Positions 20,709 through 31,760 of a stretch of 64,000 nucleotides of DNA are shown piece by piece. The notes beneath the pieces were generated by a model that was given only the letters and a program-made list of their open reading frames with translations, was not told where the DNA came from and ran no database searches. Both the position numbers and the translations under genes were made by a program. Position 1 is the first letter of the stretch. Every line of letters begins with the position of its first letter. The stretch is taken from positions 10,614,758-10,678,757 of the forward strand of contig JARWKL010000009.1 in the NCBI GenBank assembly GCA_029961685.1, written 5' to 3'. This stretch comes from Aristolochia californica. Its lineage: Eukaryota > Streptophyta > Magnoliopsida > Piperales > Aristolochiaceae.

Positions 20709-21645
20709 ATGGGCGAGCCACCGAACAATGAAGATTGGAGATCTACCGTCAGGGGAATGATACAATCCGGGCAGGAAGAAACCGAAGGGCGCCTGGCGAT
20801 ATTGATGGACAACAGAGCTTCTCAAGTAAATGTCCAAATTCAACAAATAGCTTCTAAACTTGATGAATTGATGGGGGTATGAAACCCCAAACCTCGTGAT
20901 GGAGGGAGGAGCCCTACAGCTATGCAGGGCGACCACTTTGTGGGTTGAACAGACCAGACAGTGAATGGCACGAGCTCGATTTTAGGTGGTGGGACCATCC
21001 CGAGGTATACAAACTTGGATTTTCCGCTGTTTAAGGGATCAGAGGACCCCTTGATTTGGCTATATAGGTGCGAGAAATATTTTTCCCATCAAAGAACAAT
21101 TGAATGTGACAAGTGGGGTTGGCCGCCTTCCACATGCTTGATGAAGCGCAACTATGGGGCCACCAGTTATAAATGGAAAATTTGAACCTAGACTAGGAAG
21201 AATTTAAAGAGTTAGGGGATTTGGTCCTACTGCGCCAAATAGGCACAATTGAACAATACCAGAAAGATTTTAAGGAAAAATTAGCCAGAGCCAATAAAGT
21301 AGTTCGGGTGGATCAACAGGTGGGGATCTTTACTGCTGGATTATTAGAGTCTCTCAGGTTAGAGGTTGAGCTCCTCGCTCCCTCAAATTTGGTTCGAGCA
21401 ATGACCTTAGCCAGGACACTAGAGGCAAAACATTCAGAACTATAGGCCCACTTGGCAAAATAACAGATCAGCTTCTAGTAGCACATGTCATCCCAGTGCC
21501 CCTAAAAATCCTTCCCCAACACCCATGCCCAGTCCGTCTCAACCGACATTTATCAAAAAATTGAACAGAGCCGAGTTGGAAGACAGAAGGTCCCAAGGCT
21601 TATGTTATAATTGTGATGAAAAGTACACCTTCCTGGACATCAATG
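20709..21645 (+). pseudogene. gypsy 3 gag, broken
   Basis: Starts MGEPPNNEDWRSTVRGMIQS with a coiled-coil-like stretch to KLDELMG and then a TGA. It continues with the capsid segment YTNLDFPLFKGSEDPLIWLY, the RTLEAKHSEL end, and a zinc-knuckle remnant LCYNCDEKY followed in another frame by PGHQCQK. It is interrupted by several stops (20879, 20948, 21183, 21443) and a shift inside the knuckle near 21630. Confidence 0.8.
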
Positions 21646-21652
21646 TCAGAAG

Positions 21653-22105
21653 TTGTTTTGGTTAGAAGTGGAGGATAATGAGGAGGAAGAACCCATAGAT
21701 GCAGAGCAAGCGGAGGAAGACCAAGAGCCTGAAATTTCTCTCCACACCATTACTGGCCTCCAATATACCAAAACTATGCAGCTGTGTGCCATTGTCAATG
21801 AGCAACCTCTCCTCACTTTGGTTGACTCTGGGAGTACCCATAATTTCATTAGCTTCACTACGGCCCAACAGTAACAACTTCAGGTGCAACCTCATCCAAT
21901 GGCTTCAGTTTCAGTGGCTAATGGCGAGAAACTTCCAAGTTATGGGGTCAGCAAGGCCGTTTTATTTTCCATTGAAGGTTATCATTTTGAGGCAGAATTT
22001 CTTATTATCCTTTTGGCAGGATTCAATATGGTTCTCAGAATTAAATGGCTGCAAACTTTGGGACCAATTTTGTGGGATTTTGCCGCATTAACTATGATGT
22101 TTGAG
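21653..22105 (+). pseudogene. gypsy 3 aspartic protease
   Basis: LVDSGSTHNFIS is the retropepsin active site (Asp codon 21824), preceded by the acidic linker EVEDNEEEEPIDAEQAEEDQ and followed, after a TAA at 21872, by SVSVANGEKLPSYG and the hydrophobic segments leading into Pol. Confidence 0.85.
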
Positions 22106-22199
22106 ATGGCAGGCCAACAGTTGAAGTTACAGGGGTGCAAGGCTGACATTCAGCCACAATTGCATCTACTCCAGCAACAACCTCCCTTACCCACATCAT

Positions 22200-23060
22200 T
22201 AGACAACTTATTGGAGGACTATTCTGATATTTTTCAAGAACCGACAGGCCTCCCGCCCTTGAGAAGATGTGCCCATAGAATTTGTTTGAAAGCTGGCTCT
22301 GAGGTGGTGATGGTGCGTCCCTATCGCTACCCACATTTACAAAAAGATGAAATTGAGAAGCAATGCAAAATGATGCTCGAACAAGGACTCATCAGAAGGA
22401 GCACGTCTCCATTCTCTTCTTCAGTCCTACTCGTAAAAAAACATGATCAGACTTGGAGATTTTGCGTGGATTATAGATAATTAAATTCCAAGACTGTCAA
22501 GGACAAATTTCCTATTCTAGTGGTCGATGAATTATTGGATGAACTACATGGGGCCTAGTTTTTTACGAAGTTGGACTTGCGTTCATGATATCATCAAGTC
22601 CATATGTGCCCTCCAGATTTTCAGAAAACAACATTCCGTACTCATCATGGACATTTCGAATTTATCATCATGCCATTTGGTCTCTCCAATGCACCTTCCA
22701 TATTTCAGGTGCTCATGAATGAGGTATTTACTGACTATCTCAGAAGATTTGTTATTTTAGTCTTTGATGACATCCTCATATTCAGCAAGTTATGGCCTCA
22801 ACATTTAAAACATCTCCAACTGGTTTTTCAACTTATTCGAGCCCATTGGCTTTATTTAAAGAAGACCGAGTGTACCTTTGGGAGCCAAAAGGTCACTTAT
22901 TTGGGGCACATAATTACAACATCAGGGGTTACAGTGGACCCGGACAAAATTACTACTATTACAGAGTGACCAGTACCAAGCAACATTTCCGCTTTAAGGG
23001 TTTTCTGGGCTTATCTGGCTATTACCAAAAGTTCATTCAACATTACGCGGCACTTGTAGC
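22200..23060 (+). pseudogene. gypsy 3 reverse transcriptase
   Basis: Blocks are recognisable in order: VVMVRPYRYPHLQKDEIEKQ, IRRSTSPFSSSVLLVKKHD, WRFCVDYR, FTKLDLRS, MPFGLSNAPSIFQ, the catalytic VFDDILIFSK and the connection FLGLSGYYQKFI. Stops interrupt the frame at 22478, 22557 and near the catalytic region, and a frame slip follows DKITTITE near 22967. Two catalytic Asp residues remain (FDD). Confidence 0.88.
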
Positions 23061-23560
23061 ACCTTTAACAAATCTGCTGCGTCGAAATTCTTTCCAATGG
23101 ACTAATGAGACCACCACTGCATTCCAGATTCTCAAGACCGCACTTGCTACTGCGCATGTATTACAGTTACTTGATTTTTGAGAACTCTTTGTGGTCGAAT
23201 GTAATGCTTTCGGGGGCTGTATAGGGGCGGTTCTGTTACTGGACAACCATCCCATTGCATATTTTAGTCGACGACTTCCGCTACACCTACATAAATTGCC
23301 AGCATATGAACGAGAACTTATTGGTCTAGCAAAGGCAGTGCGCCAACGGCGTCCTTATTTATGGGGTCGATATTTTATCATTCGCACTGACCACTATAGT
23401 TTGAAATATCTTCTGGATCAACGCATTTTCGCCTCCCCGTAGTAGCTATGGATCAGTAAATTAATGGGGTTTGACTTCGCCGTGGAACATAGGGCTGGCT
23501 GATTGAATACAGTAGCTGATGTTCTCTCCCGCCGGTCTGACCCTTCAGGCCAATTGAATG
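23061..23560 (+). pseudogene. gypsy 3 RNase H
   Basis: VECNAFGGCIGAVLLLDNHP stands where the VETDAS motif belongs, with the catalytic Asp replaced by Asn. AYFSRRLPLHLHKLPAYERE, the FIIRTDHYSLKYLLDQR segment and the remnant ADVLSRRSD follow. Stops at about 23181, 23443 and 23500 break the domain. Confidence 0.8.
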
Positions 23561-23799
23561 CCATCAGTCACCCACTCCTACACTGTTGGAATCTATCAAG
23601 ACAGCGCACCACACCATTCCCAAGTTGCAAGACTTATACTGGAAAATCACTGCGGGACACATGGCCCTCTCTTGGAAAATTCATGACAGCATTATTCTTT
23701 ACAAGCGTCACATTTATCTGCCTCCAGCGTCTCCTCTCATTGACACAGTACTCTCAACTTATCATAACAGCTATCATGAAGGCATTTAGAAAACTCTAT

Positions 23800-24590
23800 T
23801 CCGGCTTTGGAAATATTTTTATTGGGAAGGTATGAAATCTTCAGTTACTTCATATGTCATTGCTTGTACCGTATGTCAACGAAACAAGGCTGAGCACTTA
23901 AGCTCAATAGGGGTCCTCCAGCCACTACAGCTTCCCTCTCAGGTTTGGTCTGATATCTCCATGGATTTTATTGCAGGTCTATCGAAATCCTCCGACAATT
24001 TTTTTCATATGGTGGTCGTGGATAGATTCTCAAAGTGTGGACACTTCATTCCCTTGGAACACCCCTACACAGCCGCATCAGTAGCAAACCTTTTTTTTAC
24101 TCACATTGTGTGGCTCCATTGCATCCAAGAGTCAATTGTCAGTGATAGCGATGTCATCTTTGCTAGCCAATTTTGGCATGATCTCTTCCACCTATGCGGC
24201 ACAAAATTAAATTATTTGTCCGTCTATCACCCTCAATCGGAAGGCTAGATAGAGGTGCTCAACTACACCATTGAAATGTACTTACGGTGTTTGGTTGGAG
24301 AACGTCCAAAGCATTGGGTGGAATGTATTCCTTGGGCAGAATATGCTTACGATACCTCCTTTCACACGGCCTTACAGGAGACACCATTCCGTATTGTATA
24401 TGGCAGGGATCCTCCACGGCTCCTTTCGTATGTTCCAGAGTCCACCAGGGTGGATGCAGTTGACACTGTTCTCATTGAGCGGGATAAATTGCTAGTAGTT
24501 ATCCACCTTCGTCTGTGGCAGGCCCAAGCACGAATGAAGGAGTATTATGATCAGGGACAAAGATGTTCAATACCAACTAGGTGACTTGGT
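23800..24590 (+). pseudogene. gypsy 3 integrase
   Basis: The zinc-finger Cys pair is in IACTVCQRNKAEH. The DDE core reads SDISMDFIAGLSKS, VVVDRFSKCGHFIPL, SIVSDSDVIFASQFW and YHPQSEG, with a TAG right after it at 24246. The catalytic Glu would fall at IEVLN. The C-terminal part (WAEYAYDTSFHTALQETPF) continues, then shifts frame near 24575. Confidence 0.85.
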
Positions 24591-25000
24591 TTGGTCGTGC
24601 CTTCAGCATTATTGGCAATCTTCCATGGCTAGTAGCAGGCATAAGCTCTCGCCCAAATACTTTGGGCCGTATGTCATCTCTCAGCGGGTGGGTGAGGTAG
24701 CCTATAAACTCAAACTTCCTCCAGACGCCATAATCCACGATGCTTTTCATGTGTCATTCCTTAAGCAATTCAAACGCAGCGACCCTCCCCTCACGTCATA
24801 TCTACCACTCATGGAAGAAGATCAGCTATCTCTCATACCCTCCACGATTTTAAATACTAGGCAGAATGCACACCGCAGGGAGGTATTAGTTCAATGGGCA
24901 CACTTAGACTCCAGCAATGCTACTTGGGAGGATCTAGACATCTTCCAGCAAGCCTACCCCACGTTCGAGATTGCGGATAACCTCATTTTTATGGGGGGGG
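24575..25000 (+). pseudogene. gypsy 3 integrase C-terminus with chromodomain-like tail
   Basis: KLSPKYFGPYVISQRVGEVA and AYKLKLPPDAIIHDAFHVSF are the GPY/F and following segments. EVLVQWAHLDSSNATWEDLD is a chromodomain-like end just before the purine tract. This supports chromovirus affiliation. Confidence 0.85.
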
Positions 25001-25010
25001 GGGGGGGGAG
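24993..25010 (+). other. Polypurine tract of gypsy 3
   Basis: A run of 16 G followed by AG sits directly upstream of the LTR. Confidence 0.8.
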
Positions 25011-25013
25011 TGA

Positions 25014-25479
25014 TGTTGTGAACTCGATAGCAGGACGAGTCATCCAGCGGCGACGCAGATGAGTTGACTCAGTGGAGTTAGGCATTACATGTCTTTTATT
25101 TCCTCATTTCATAAGTGTAAGTAGGAAGGGATTCATGGCATTTTTGAAATAACTATCATAATAGCCTTGGCTTTAAGTAACTGTCGAAGGGAATGAAAAT
25201 GCAAGAAAGAGTTTAAGGTATTTGCGTTCTCCCAAAGGAACTAGGGTCGGCGTTCCCCTGGAACCCAAGGTGAAGACTCCCTTCAAAGAGTCTTAGTCCC
25301 TTCGTATCCTGTCGATTTTCCCCTCTCCTCTCTACTGTAATCTCTCTCACCCAGAATTCCTCACAAATCCGACACCATAGGGCGACCAGAAAGGTCTCGA
25401 TGACCTGGCTCTGTCCCTGAAATGCAAGACAACCTCTCCCAGAGACGAGTTACTTGGTCCATGGTCAGAGACCACAACA
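25014..25479 (+). repeat. 3' LTR of gypsy 3
   Basis: Begins TGTTGTGAAC and ends GACCACAACA (7-bp terminal inversion), 466 bp. It is inserted in, or fused to, the LTR of the outer element, whose last 45 bases follow. Confidence 0.7.
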
Positions 25480-25524
25480 TTCTTACTCCCTACGAATCCA
25501 TGTGTCAGATCTGGGATCATAACA
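25480..25524 (+). repeat. Residual 3' LTR end of the outer composite element
   Basis: TTCTTACTCCCTACGAATCC and the following bases match the end of the LTR at 12156-12483 with a few changes, and end at ATAACA before the TATTT duplication. Confidence 0.75.
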
Positions 25525-25602
25525 TATTTACCTATAATAGAAATTATATTTCACATAAAATAATTGAAGATAAAATAGATAAAAATTACTGCATAAAATA
25601 TA

Positions 25603-26197
25603 TTATTTACCTTCAGGTACAAAGATTCTATCTTAGCAAGTCAATGCGTCCTTAAGTACATAGGAATCAGTTGCTGATCCCTCCCATCCAGCAAGTACAT
25701 AAGTGAATTGCATATCAAATGAACATGCTGCCATCACATTTTGTGAGAGATAGTCCTTTTCTGTTCCAGAACCTTTGTTGTTCTTCAAGTGAAATGTTCA
25801 CTTTGATATGAGATCCATCAATAGCCACAATACAATCCTAATTATATAATTTCAATTAATATTGACTAACTTTGTATATTAATATAAAATTATTTAGTTA
25901 GAGGGCAAGTGATGTTACCTCGAAGTACGGATAAAACATTGAACTGTTTAAAATCTTCGAGTGTGTGCGTTCCGAATGCTGTATGATGTAATCAGAGTGA
26001 AGTTTGAGGATTGCATCCAACACCTTATTGAAATACCTACTTATGGTCCAGTTCGATCTATCAAACATCTCCGCTGTGACACTATAAGATTGTTGTTGAC
26101 CAACAGTTAGGAGGAAATATTTCTCCCACTGAGATGGTCTTTGTGGCAGAAAAAAAACCTCTATCTCTGCCAATTTACGAAATACTATTTGATTCAT
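25603..26197 (-). pseudogene. Harbinger transposase, N-terminal half (copy 1c)
   Basis: The minus strand reads MNQIVFRKLAEIEVFFLPQR, then QQQSYSVTAEMFDRSNWTIS and RYFNKVLDAILKLH, an intron, and an exon with the DDE_Tnp_4 motif AIDGSHIKVN in which the first catalytic Asp is kept. A frame change follows KGL in that exon. The exon ends at the intron 25540-25602, whose other side is the 11736-12150 half across the retrotransposon block. Confidence 0.75.
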
Positions 26198-26643
26198 CCT
26201 GTAAACCTTTCAAAATTTAACAGGTGATTTGTCTAGTGCATTTTGCAAATACATTAGACTATTAATCCCACAAGAATGTGGTACACGTTTATTCCAATGG
26301 TAGAGATACTATCTTCCCATGGCGAAAAATAAAACTTGTGAATGCAATAATAGTTGCAATCTTTTCTTCGTATGTCATAATATCCATGGAAATCTACAAA
26401 TTCAATTGCCTAAAAGTCATGCTTCTTCATAAAAGTCATAGACACAAATAAACATCAATCTTCAATCATAAGCTATTTGCAATCACACCTATACGCAACC
26501 ATATTCATCCACATTCCCTCATATTCGTACCTTCGCTCAAACATCCTACCTTCAATCACATCCCTACACAACCATATCCATTTAATTGTCCACATCCATA
26601 CTCATCCACCATATTTATCCATGCAATATATTAATACAACAAG

Positions 26644-26879
26644 GTTCGATACTTACATGGGCCAAAGGCATAATTTTTCCTTTAGTCCCACATTTATAAA
26701 ATTAATGGGGACTCCTTGGGTTAAATATAAAAAAACTATATATCCTCCTCCTTGAGTTTGTATGATACTCACACATGCATGAGTGTAAGGCTCTCATGCT
26801 CACATGTACGCATGTTTGCATATGTGTTTGGGTGGGCTAACAAGTCACATGTGTGACACGTGGGGCAAAAGCAGGATGA
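26644..26879. other. Unassigned junction DNA
   Basis: Between the broken 5' side of Harbinger copy 1c and the truncated Copia fragment I see no gene, LTR or TIR. Repeated ACACATG/CATGTGT and CACATGTG motifs give weak dyad symmetry. Confidence 0.4.
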
Positions 26880-27440
26880 GCTTTTTGAAACAATCAGACC
26901 AATCCCACCATTGGGATAGATTAAGATTATAATTTTCTCTAGTCTTGCCACGGGTGCATAAGTCTCTTCAAAATCAGTTCCTTCTGCTTGGATATATCCT
27001 TTGGCAATTATCCTAGCTTTATTTTTCACTACTTGATTTTCCTCATTGGGTTTGTTCCTAAAAACCCATATTGCTCCTATAACTTGTTGATTTTGGGGTC
27101 TAGGTACTAGAGTCCAAACTTTGTTTCTTTCAAATTGGTTTAATTCTTCTTGCATTCCCATAAACTAAAAGTCATCTTTTTCAGCTTTAGCAAAGCTTTT
27201 GGGTTCTATTTGAGAAATGAAGGCACTATTTGCCATACTTTTATGAGTTGCTCTTCTAGTTGTAATTTTTACTTCAAGATCACTAATGATTTGTTCTAGG
27301 GGGTGATCAGCCATGAACCTATAGTTCTTCTTCTCCATAGATGGTTCTTCTTGGTTATTCGAGTCATTTGGGTTCTCTTCAGGATTTTGGTCTTCAGGTT
27401 GATATCCCGGAGATGAATTGAAGGGGTTTCCCTCTTCATC
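26880..27440 (-). pseudogene. Copia reverse transcriptase N-terminal fragment
   Basis: The minus frame reads [20 protein letters not shown], then [16 protein letters not shown] and [20 protein letters not shown] with APVARLE, the first blocks of the Copia reverse transcriptase. It is preceded by the acidic linker NPNDSNNQEEPSMEKK. A stop lies in [12 protein letters not shown] at about 27163. Sequence is lost after LEKIIILIY; the YVDD box is absent. Confidence 0.85.
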
Positions 27441-27445
27441 ATCAG
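27441..27445. repeat. Target-site duplication ATCAG, left copy
   Basis: ATCAG precedes TGTTAAAAGATAC and recurs at 39386-39390 after the right LTR, bracketing the insertion in the Copia relic. Confidence 0.8.
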
Positions 27446-27816
27446 TGTTAAAAGATACCCATATATGTAGGGGTGGCATGACTAGTAAATAAGGAGAACT
27501 TCCATAGAGATAATATATAATTTTAATTATGCAAGCCAATGTACGTCCTCTTACGTCTTTTTCCTTTTGAAGCATGTAGCCCTAAAGGCATTATAGTCAT
27601 TGTAAATACCTTCCCACAACTATAAATTCAACCTTAAGGCATGGGGTAGAACATTCAAGCCTCTTCTTGGCTTAAATTCGTTCTTACACGTCTCTCCCCT
27701 TTCCTCTTCTTTCTCTCCCTTGGTTTAGTCTCTCCTCTTTCCCTAGAGCTAGAGTCATCTCTTCTCACCTTTCCTTGAGATCTCTTGTGTTTATTTGTTG
27801 GCCCTAGAAATAAACA
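27446..27816 (+). repeat. 5' LTR of the 27446-39385 element
   Basis: Starts TGTTAAAAGATACCC, ends AGAAATAAACA, and contains CAACTATAAATTCAACC as a probable TATA region near 27620. Confidence 0.8.
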
Positions 27817-28179
27817 TGGTATTAGAGGGGGCAAAGATTTGACATGGACAAAGAGAAGAGGATGGAGAAGAAAGGGTGGAAGAAGAAGAAGAAAAAGAAA
27901 AAGATAAAAAAAGAGTATATCATTTTCCCTTTAGTCTTCTTCTCCAATTCCTATTTTTTATTGGATTTGTCACTCTCATACCATACTTTTCATATTATAT
28001 ACATTTGGAAATATGTTTGAGTCTAGTTTCCAACTCAAAAATAAAATTTGAAATAAGATATTTCTAGAAATAGAAGTCAACATCTGAAGTACCAAAGGTC
28101 AAGTAGCAGAAAAGTTTCAAGTAAAAGCAAAAAGTCTCTACTTTCTGAACGGTTTGTACCAACATGATTGAGAATTTAT

Positions 28180-28853
28180 TAATGAATTTATGGAAAAAAG
28201 AAATACTTCATTGACTTATTATAATGAAATTACATGAACATCTCTTTATAAAAGAGGAAGATAGTAGAGTCTAATTACAATAAAACTATCTTTGTCCCAA
28301 TTACACCAAAACTCTTACACTTAAAGATAAGTCCTAGCATAATTAAATAACTCAATATAAATAGAAGACAACATAACTCCAACTAGAACTCTTCTATGAG
28401 GACGTGACCATAAGATAAATATGTCAACTCATGGTTATCTTTGTGGGTCCTACTTGATCTTCTAACCAGTTGTGGTTATCTTTGTGAGTCCTTCTTGATC
28501 TTCCAACCAACTTGTGGTTATCTTTGTGAGTCCCACATGATCTTCCAACTTATGTGATAAGGATGTCAGCTCGTGGTAATCATGGTGGGTCATGCCAGCT
28601 CGTGGTAATCATGGTGGGTCTTACTTCTTATGGGCTTGGGCCTATCTTACAATGCTCTTAGATATGTAAGCCTTCCTTGGTCGTGTGACCCATCTTACAA
28701 TATTCTTAGATATGTGAGCCTTCCTTGGTCGTGTGGCCCATCTTATAATACACTTAGATATGTGGGCCTTCCTTGGTCGTGTTGCCCATCTTACGATATT
28801 ATTAAATATGTGGGTCTTCCTTGGTCGTGTGGGCTTGAGGCCATCTTCCAACA
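28180..28853 (-). repeat. 3' LTR of the nested minus-strand element (expanded)
   Basis: 674 bp against 461 bp for the partner. Shared stretches include CATTGACTTATTATAAT and TCCTAGCATAATTAAATAAC. The extra length is repeat units at 28630-28850 plus repeated GTGGTTATCTTTGTGAGTCC units. Confidence 0.8.
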
Positions 28854-29848
28854 CTCCCCTTCAAGCTGGGGGTGAGAGAACATCATGAACTCCCAACTTG
28901 TTGCAAATGATGTATAAAATCTTTTTGTATAAAATGGCAGTCCTCCATATCTTCCAACACTCCCCCTCATACTGGTGGCTCTTCCATGAGGCCCACCTGG
29001 CATAAGATAAGTGAGAGTAAAATCACTCCAAGCCGTATGACATTGCTCCATACTCCAGTAGGTTGGAGCACACTCCTATCTTCTGTAGGTAGTGGGTTTA
29101 TACCCAACGCTCAGAAGTGTAATAAAACTCTTCCATCACTGTGTCCCTCCACAGGACAACGACTCTCAAGTGGTAGGAGTAATAAGTGCCAATTAAGATC
29201 TTCCAACCAACTTGTGGTTATCTTTGTGAGTCCCACATGATCTTCCAACTTATGTGATAAGGATGTCAGCTCGTGGTAATCATGGTGGGTCCTACTTCTT
29301 ATGTGCTTGGGCCTATCTTACAATGCTTGGTCGTGTGGCCCATCTTACAATACTCTTAGATATGTGAGACTTCCTTGGTCGTGTGGCCCATCTTATAATA
29401 CACTTAGATATGTGGGCCTTCCTTGGTCGTGTTGCCCATCTTACAATACTATTAAATATGTCGGTCTTCCTTGGTCGTGTGGGCTTGATGCCATCTTCCA
29501 ACACTCCCCCTCAAGCTGGGGGTGAGAGAACATCATGAACTCCCAACTTGCTGCAAATGATGTATAAGATCTTTTTGTATAAAATGGCAGTCCTCCATAT
29601 CTTCCAACACTCCCCCTCATACTGGTGGTCTTCCATGGGGCCCGCCTGGCATAAGATAAGTGAGAGTAAAATCACTCCAAGCCGTATGACATTGCTACAT
29701 ACTCCAGTAGGTTGGAGCACACCCCTATCTTCTGTAGGTAGTGGGTTTATACGCAATGCTCAGAAGTGTAATAAAACTCTTCCATCACTGTGTCCCTCCA
29801 CAGGACAACGACTCTCAAGTGGTAGGAGTAATAAGTGCCAATTAAGAG
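28498..29848. repeat. Tandem duplication of LTR end plus adjacent interior
   Basis: The block starting ATCTTCCAACCAACTTGTGG at about 28498 recurs from about 29196, including LTR end, purine tract and about 340 bp of interior (GTATGACATTGCT, CACAGGACAACGACTCTC). Units are about 0.70 and 0.65 kb, differing mainly by minisatellite units. Confidence 0.8.
28630..28852. repeat. ~50-bp minisatellite inside the LTR
   Basis: The unit CCCATCTTACAATACTCTTAG ATATGTGGGCCTTCCTTGGTCGTGTGG repeats about 4 times here, about 3 times at 29310-29500 and about twice in the partner LTR at 37497-37610. Frames translated from it (repeating LPWSCGPSYN) are artefacts. Confidence 0.85.
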
Positions 29849-30735
29849 GGGGGGGGGGTGTATAATGTAGATGTAGTAATAAGCTCTTCCGTCATGGTGA
29901 TGTCACATAGATGTAAAGGGGGAGGGGGTGGGATTGATTGAACTCATCCTTCGGTGTTAGTGTAGACGAGTTCAAGTGCACTGGAAAATAGATTCCAATG
30001 TTCGTGCTCCAAAATGAAAAATATGATATAAACAAGAGAATGAGTAATTTTTTATAATATACTTAAATAGAACATATACCTAAATAGATAATGAACCAAA
30101 ATAAACATGGTTAATACACTTATAAGTGATTTAATGTGTAGTATTAAAATATATTAATAAACTAATTACGAAAAGACTATATTATATTACTTAATGATTA
30201 CAATTTATTATAAATTAATATAATAATTACGTGTGAGTAGAATAAATTATAAAAAATAAATAAATTAAAAAATAATAGAAGAGAATATAATAAATAAATA
30301 AATTAAAATTTGAACTGAATAATTTTTTTATTAATAAAAGAAGATGGATTTTGTACGTACTATTAATTAATAATATTTTTTACAAAATAAAAAATGATTA
30401 GTTTAATTAATTATAAAAATGATATAATTAAACCAAAATAATTGATCAAATGCTCTATTTAACAATATTTTAATTACCAGTCTTAAATTTATAATTTAAT
30501 ATAACAATAAAATTAATGAATATAATAATAATAAATAATAAAATTAATTAAAACTTAACAAACATGCTTGAAAATGAACCAAGTTGTAATAGTCCACAAT
30601 TTATAGCATAAAAGCTAACCTTTATGCCTTGGAATATAACAACGAGTTCATCCATTTAATAATAAAATCATCAACTTACTAGTTTAGTACATACGAACGA
30701 CAAAATACATGTTCCAAAGAAATAAGATACAACCA

Positions 30736-30950
30736 TCAATGATCATTCCACATGCTAGTCGCTATGACATCTCGAAATTGTGCGGCTCTTGTGGATTCTA
30801 ATGCACGCCGCCTCCGCATGTTTGTTGATAGGTTGTCTTCATCCACAAGATCATCCCTATCTTTATCCTCATTTACACCTGCTAATCGGACCTCCACCAA
30901 ACTCATCAACCGAATTATCATCTTCCAATTCTAACATATTATTGTAATCC
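30736..30950 (-). pseudogene. Transposase C-terminal remnant of Harbinger copy 2
   Basis: The minus strand reads RRRALESTRAAQFRDVIATS and MWNDH-stop, preceded by an Asp-rich stretch and, in another frame, remnants of LELEDDNS. Only the acidic tail survives; the upstream junction at about 30960 joins intron-like sequence next to the 5' exon. Confidence 0.7.
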
Positions 30951-31229
30951 CCTCTACGTATATAATCAACAACATGACAAGATTATTCCATAGCACTTAA
31001 AAAATATTCAAAAACATTCTAAAACATTTTAAAATTATTAAAACTAATTCCATTCCAGATGCGCTAAACAATGCAATAACACACTCATCAAGTCATGGTA
31101 GAACCCCATATGACTTCACAGTCACTACGAACTGTACCTCATTAGTGAGGGGGGTGGGTTTCGTTGGCTAATAGATGCCTGTGTAGGCGACTTAGCCTTG
31201 TTTGTATTGGACTAAACACCCCAAACTCC

Positions 31230-31760
31230 ATACTCTATCACCGCAAACCCTAAACCCTAACCGATATCCCTAAAAAAAAAAGAACTAAAAACCTCTATTG
31301 CTAAACCCTAATTGCATAACCTAAACCCTAAACCCTAAACCCTAAACCCTATACCCTAGAACTTAAAATCATTAAAAGCCCCAAACCCTAAACCCTAAGC
31401 CCTAAACCCTATCACCCCAAAAATCGAGAACCCTAAAATTTTTTGAAAAAACCTAGACCTTAAAAACCTAAAAGCCCCAAATCCTAAACCCAATCACTCC
31501 AAAAACTGAGAACCCTAAAATATTTTTTAAAAAACCTTGAACCCTAAAAAAACCATAAACCCTAAACCCTTAAATACCTTGAACAATACCCTAAATACAC
31601 TACACCCTAATTCTAATCTAGAAATTAAACCCTATAAAGTCAAAATTGAACCCTAGATACTATAAACCCTAACCCTAAATCCCACAATAATGCAACAATC
31701 TATACAAATTACGCACAAAAATTAAAATTAAATCAAATACAACACTAAATCAATTGAAAA
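31230..31760 (-). repeat. Degenerate telomere-like tract in Harbinger copy 2
   Basis: CCCTAAA-type units, the inverse of the TTTAGGG tracts in plus-strand copies, with runs such as CCTAAACCCTAAACCCTAAA near 31320. It lies between the conserved exon and the leader exactly as in the other copies. Confidence 0.85.

Larger units (their letters stand above)
20695..25479 (+). mobile_element. Ty3/gypsy chromovirus-type element lacking its 5' LTR (gypsy 3)
   Basis: The interior begins at a primer-site remnant (TATTAGAGCAGGCC) and runs gag, protease, reverse transcriptase, RNase H, integrase, chromodomain-like tail, a long G-run purine tract and one LTR (25014-25479). No matching 5' LTR precedes it; sucrose-phosphate synthase sequence lies there instead. 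It carries many stops and shifts, so it is older or more damaged than gypsy 2. Confidence 0.88.
12156..25524 (+). mobile_element. Composite LTR-retrotransposon block inserted in Harbinger copy 1c
   Basis: Starts TGTTATGCATGC, ends GGGATCATAACA, and is flanked by perfect TATTT duplications. The left LTR (12156-12483) and the last 45 bases (25480-25524) share their end (CTCCCTACGAATCCA, GTGTCAGATC). The rest of the right LTR is replaced by gypsy element 3. Nested inside are the complete gypsy 2 element, TRIM A, a sucrose-phosphate synthase fragment and gypsy 3. Confidence 0.75.
10985..26643 (-). mobile_element. Harbinger copy 1c (minus strand), split by an LTR-retrotransposon block
   Basis: The transposase 3' half lies at 11736-12150 and its 5' half at 25603-26197, both minus strand. 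The interruption falls a few bases inside the exon after the second intron. Further upstream (26220-26643) matches the region 5' of the transposase in copy 3 (49985-50350), then similarity stops. ORF1, leader and 5' terminus are missing. Confidence 0.75.

Noticed and set aside
26477..26755. His/Ile-rich frame
   Set aside because: Arises from CATCCACAT-type repeats upstream of the Harbinger transposase (inverse of 50000-50150).
28630..28875. Repeat-protein frame with LPWSCGPSYN units, and its antisense
   Set aside because: It is a translation of the LTR minisatellite; unit number varies between LTRs and there is no gene context.
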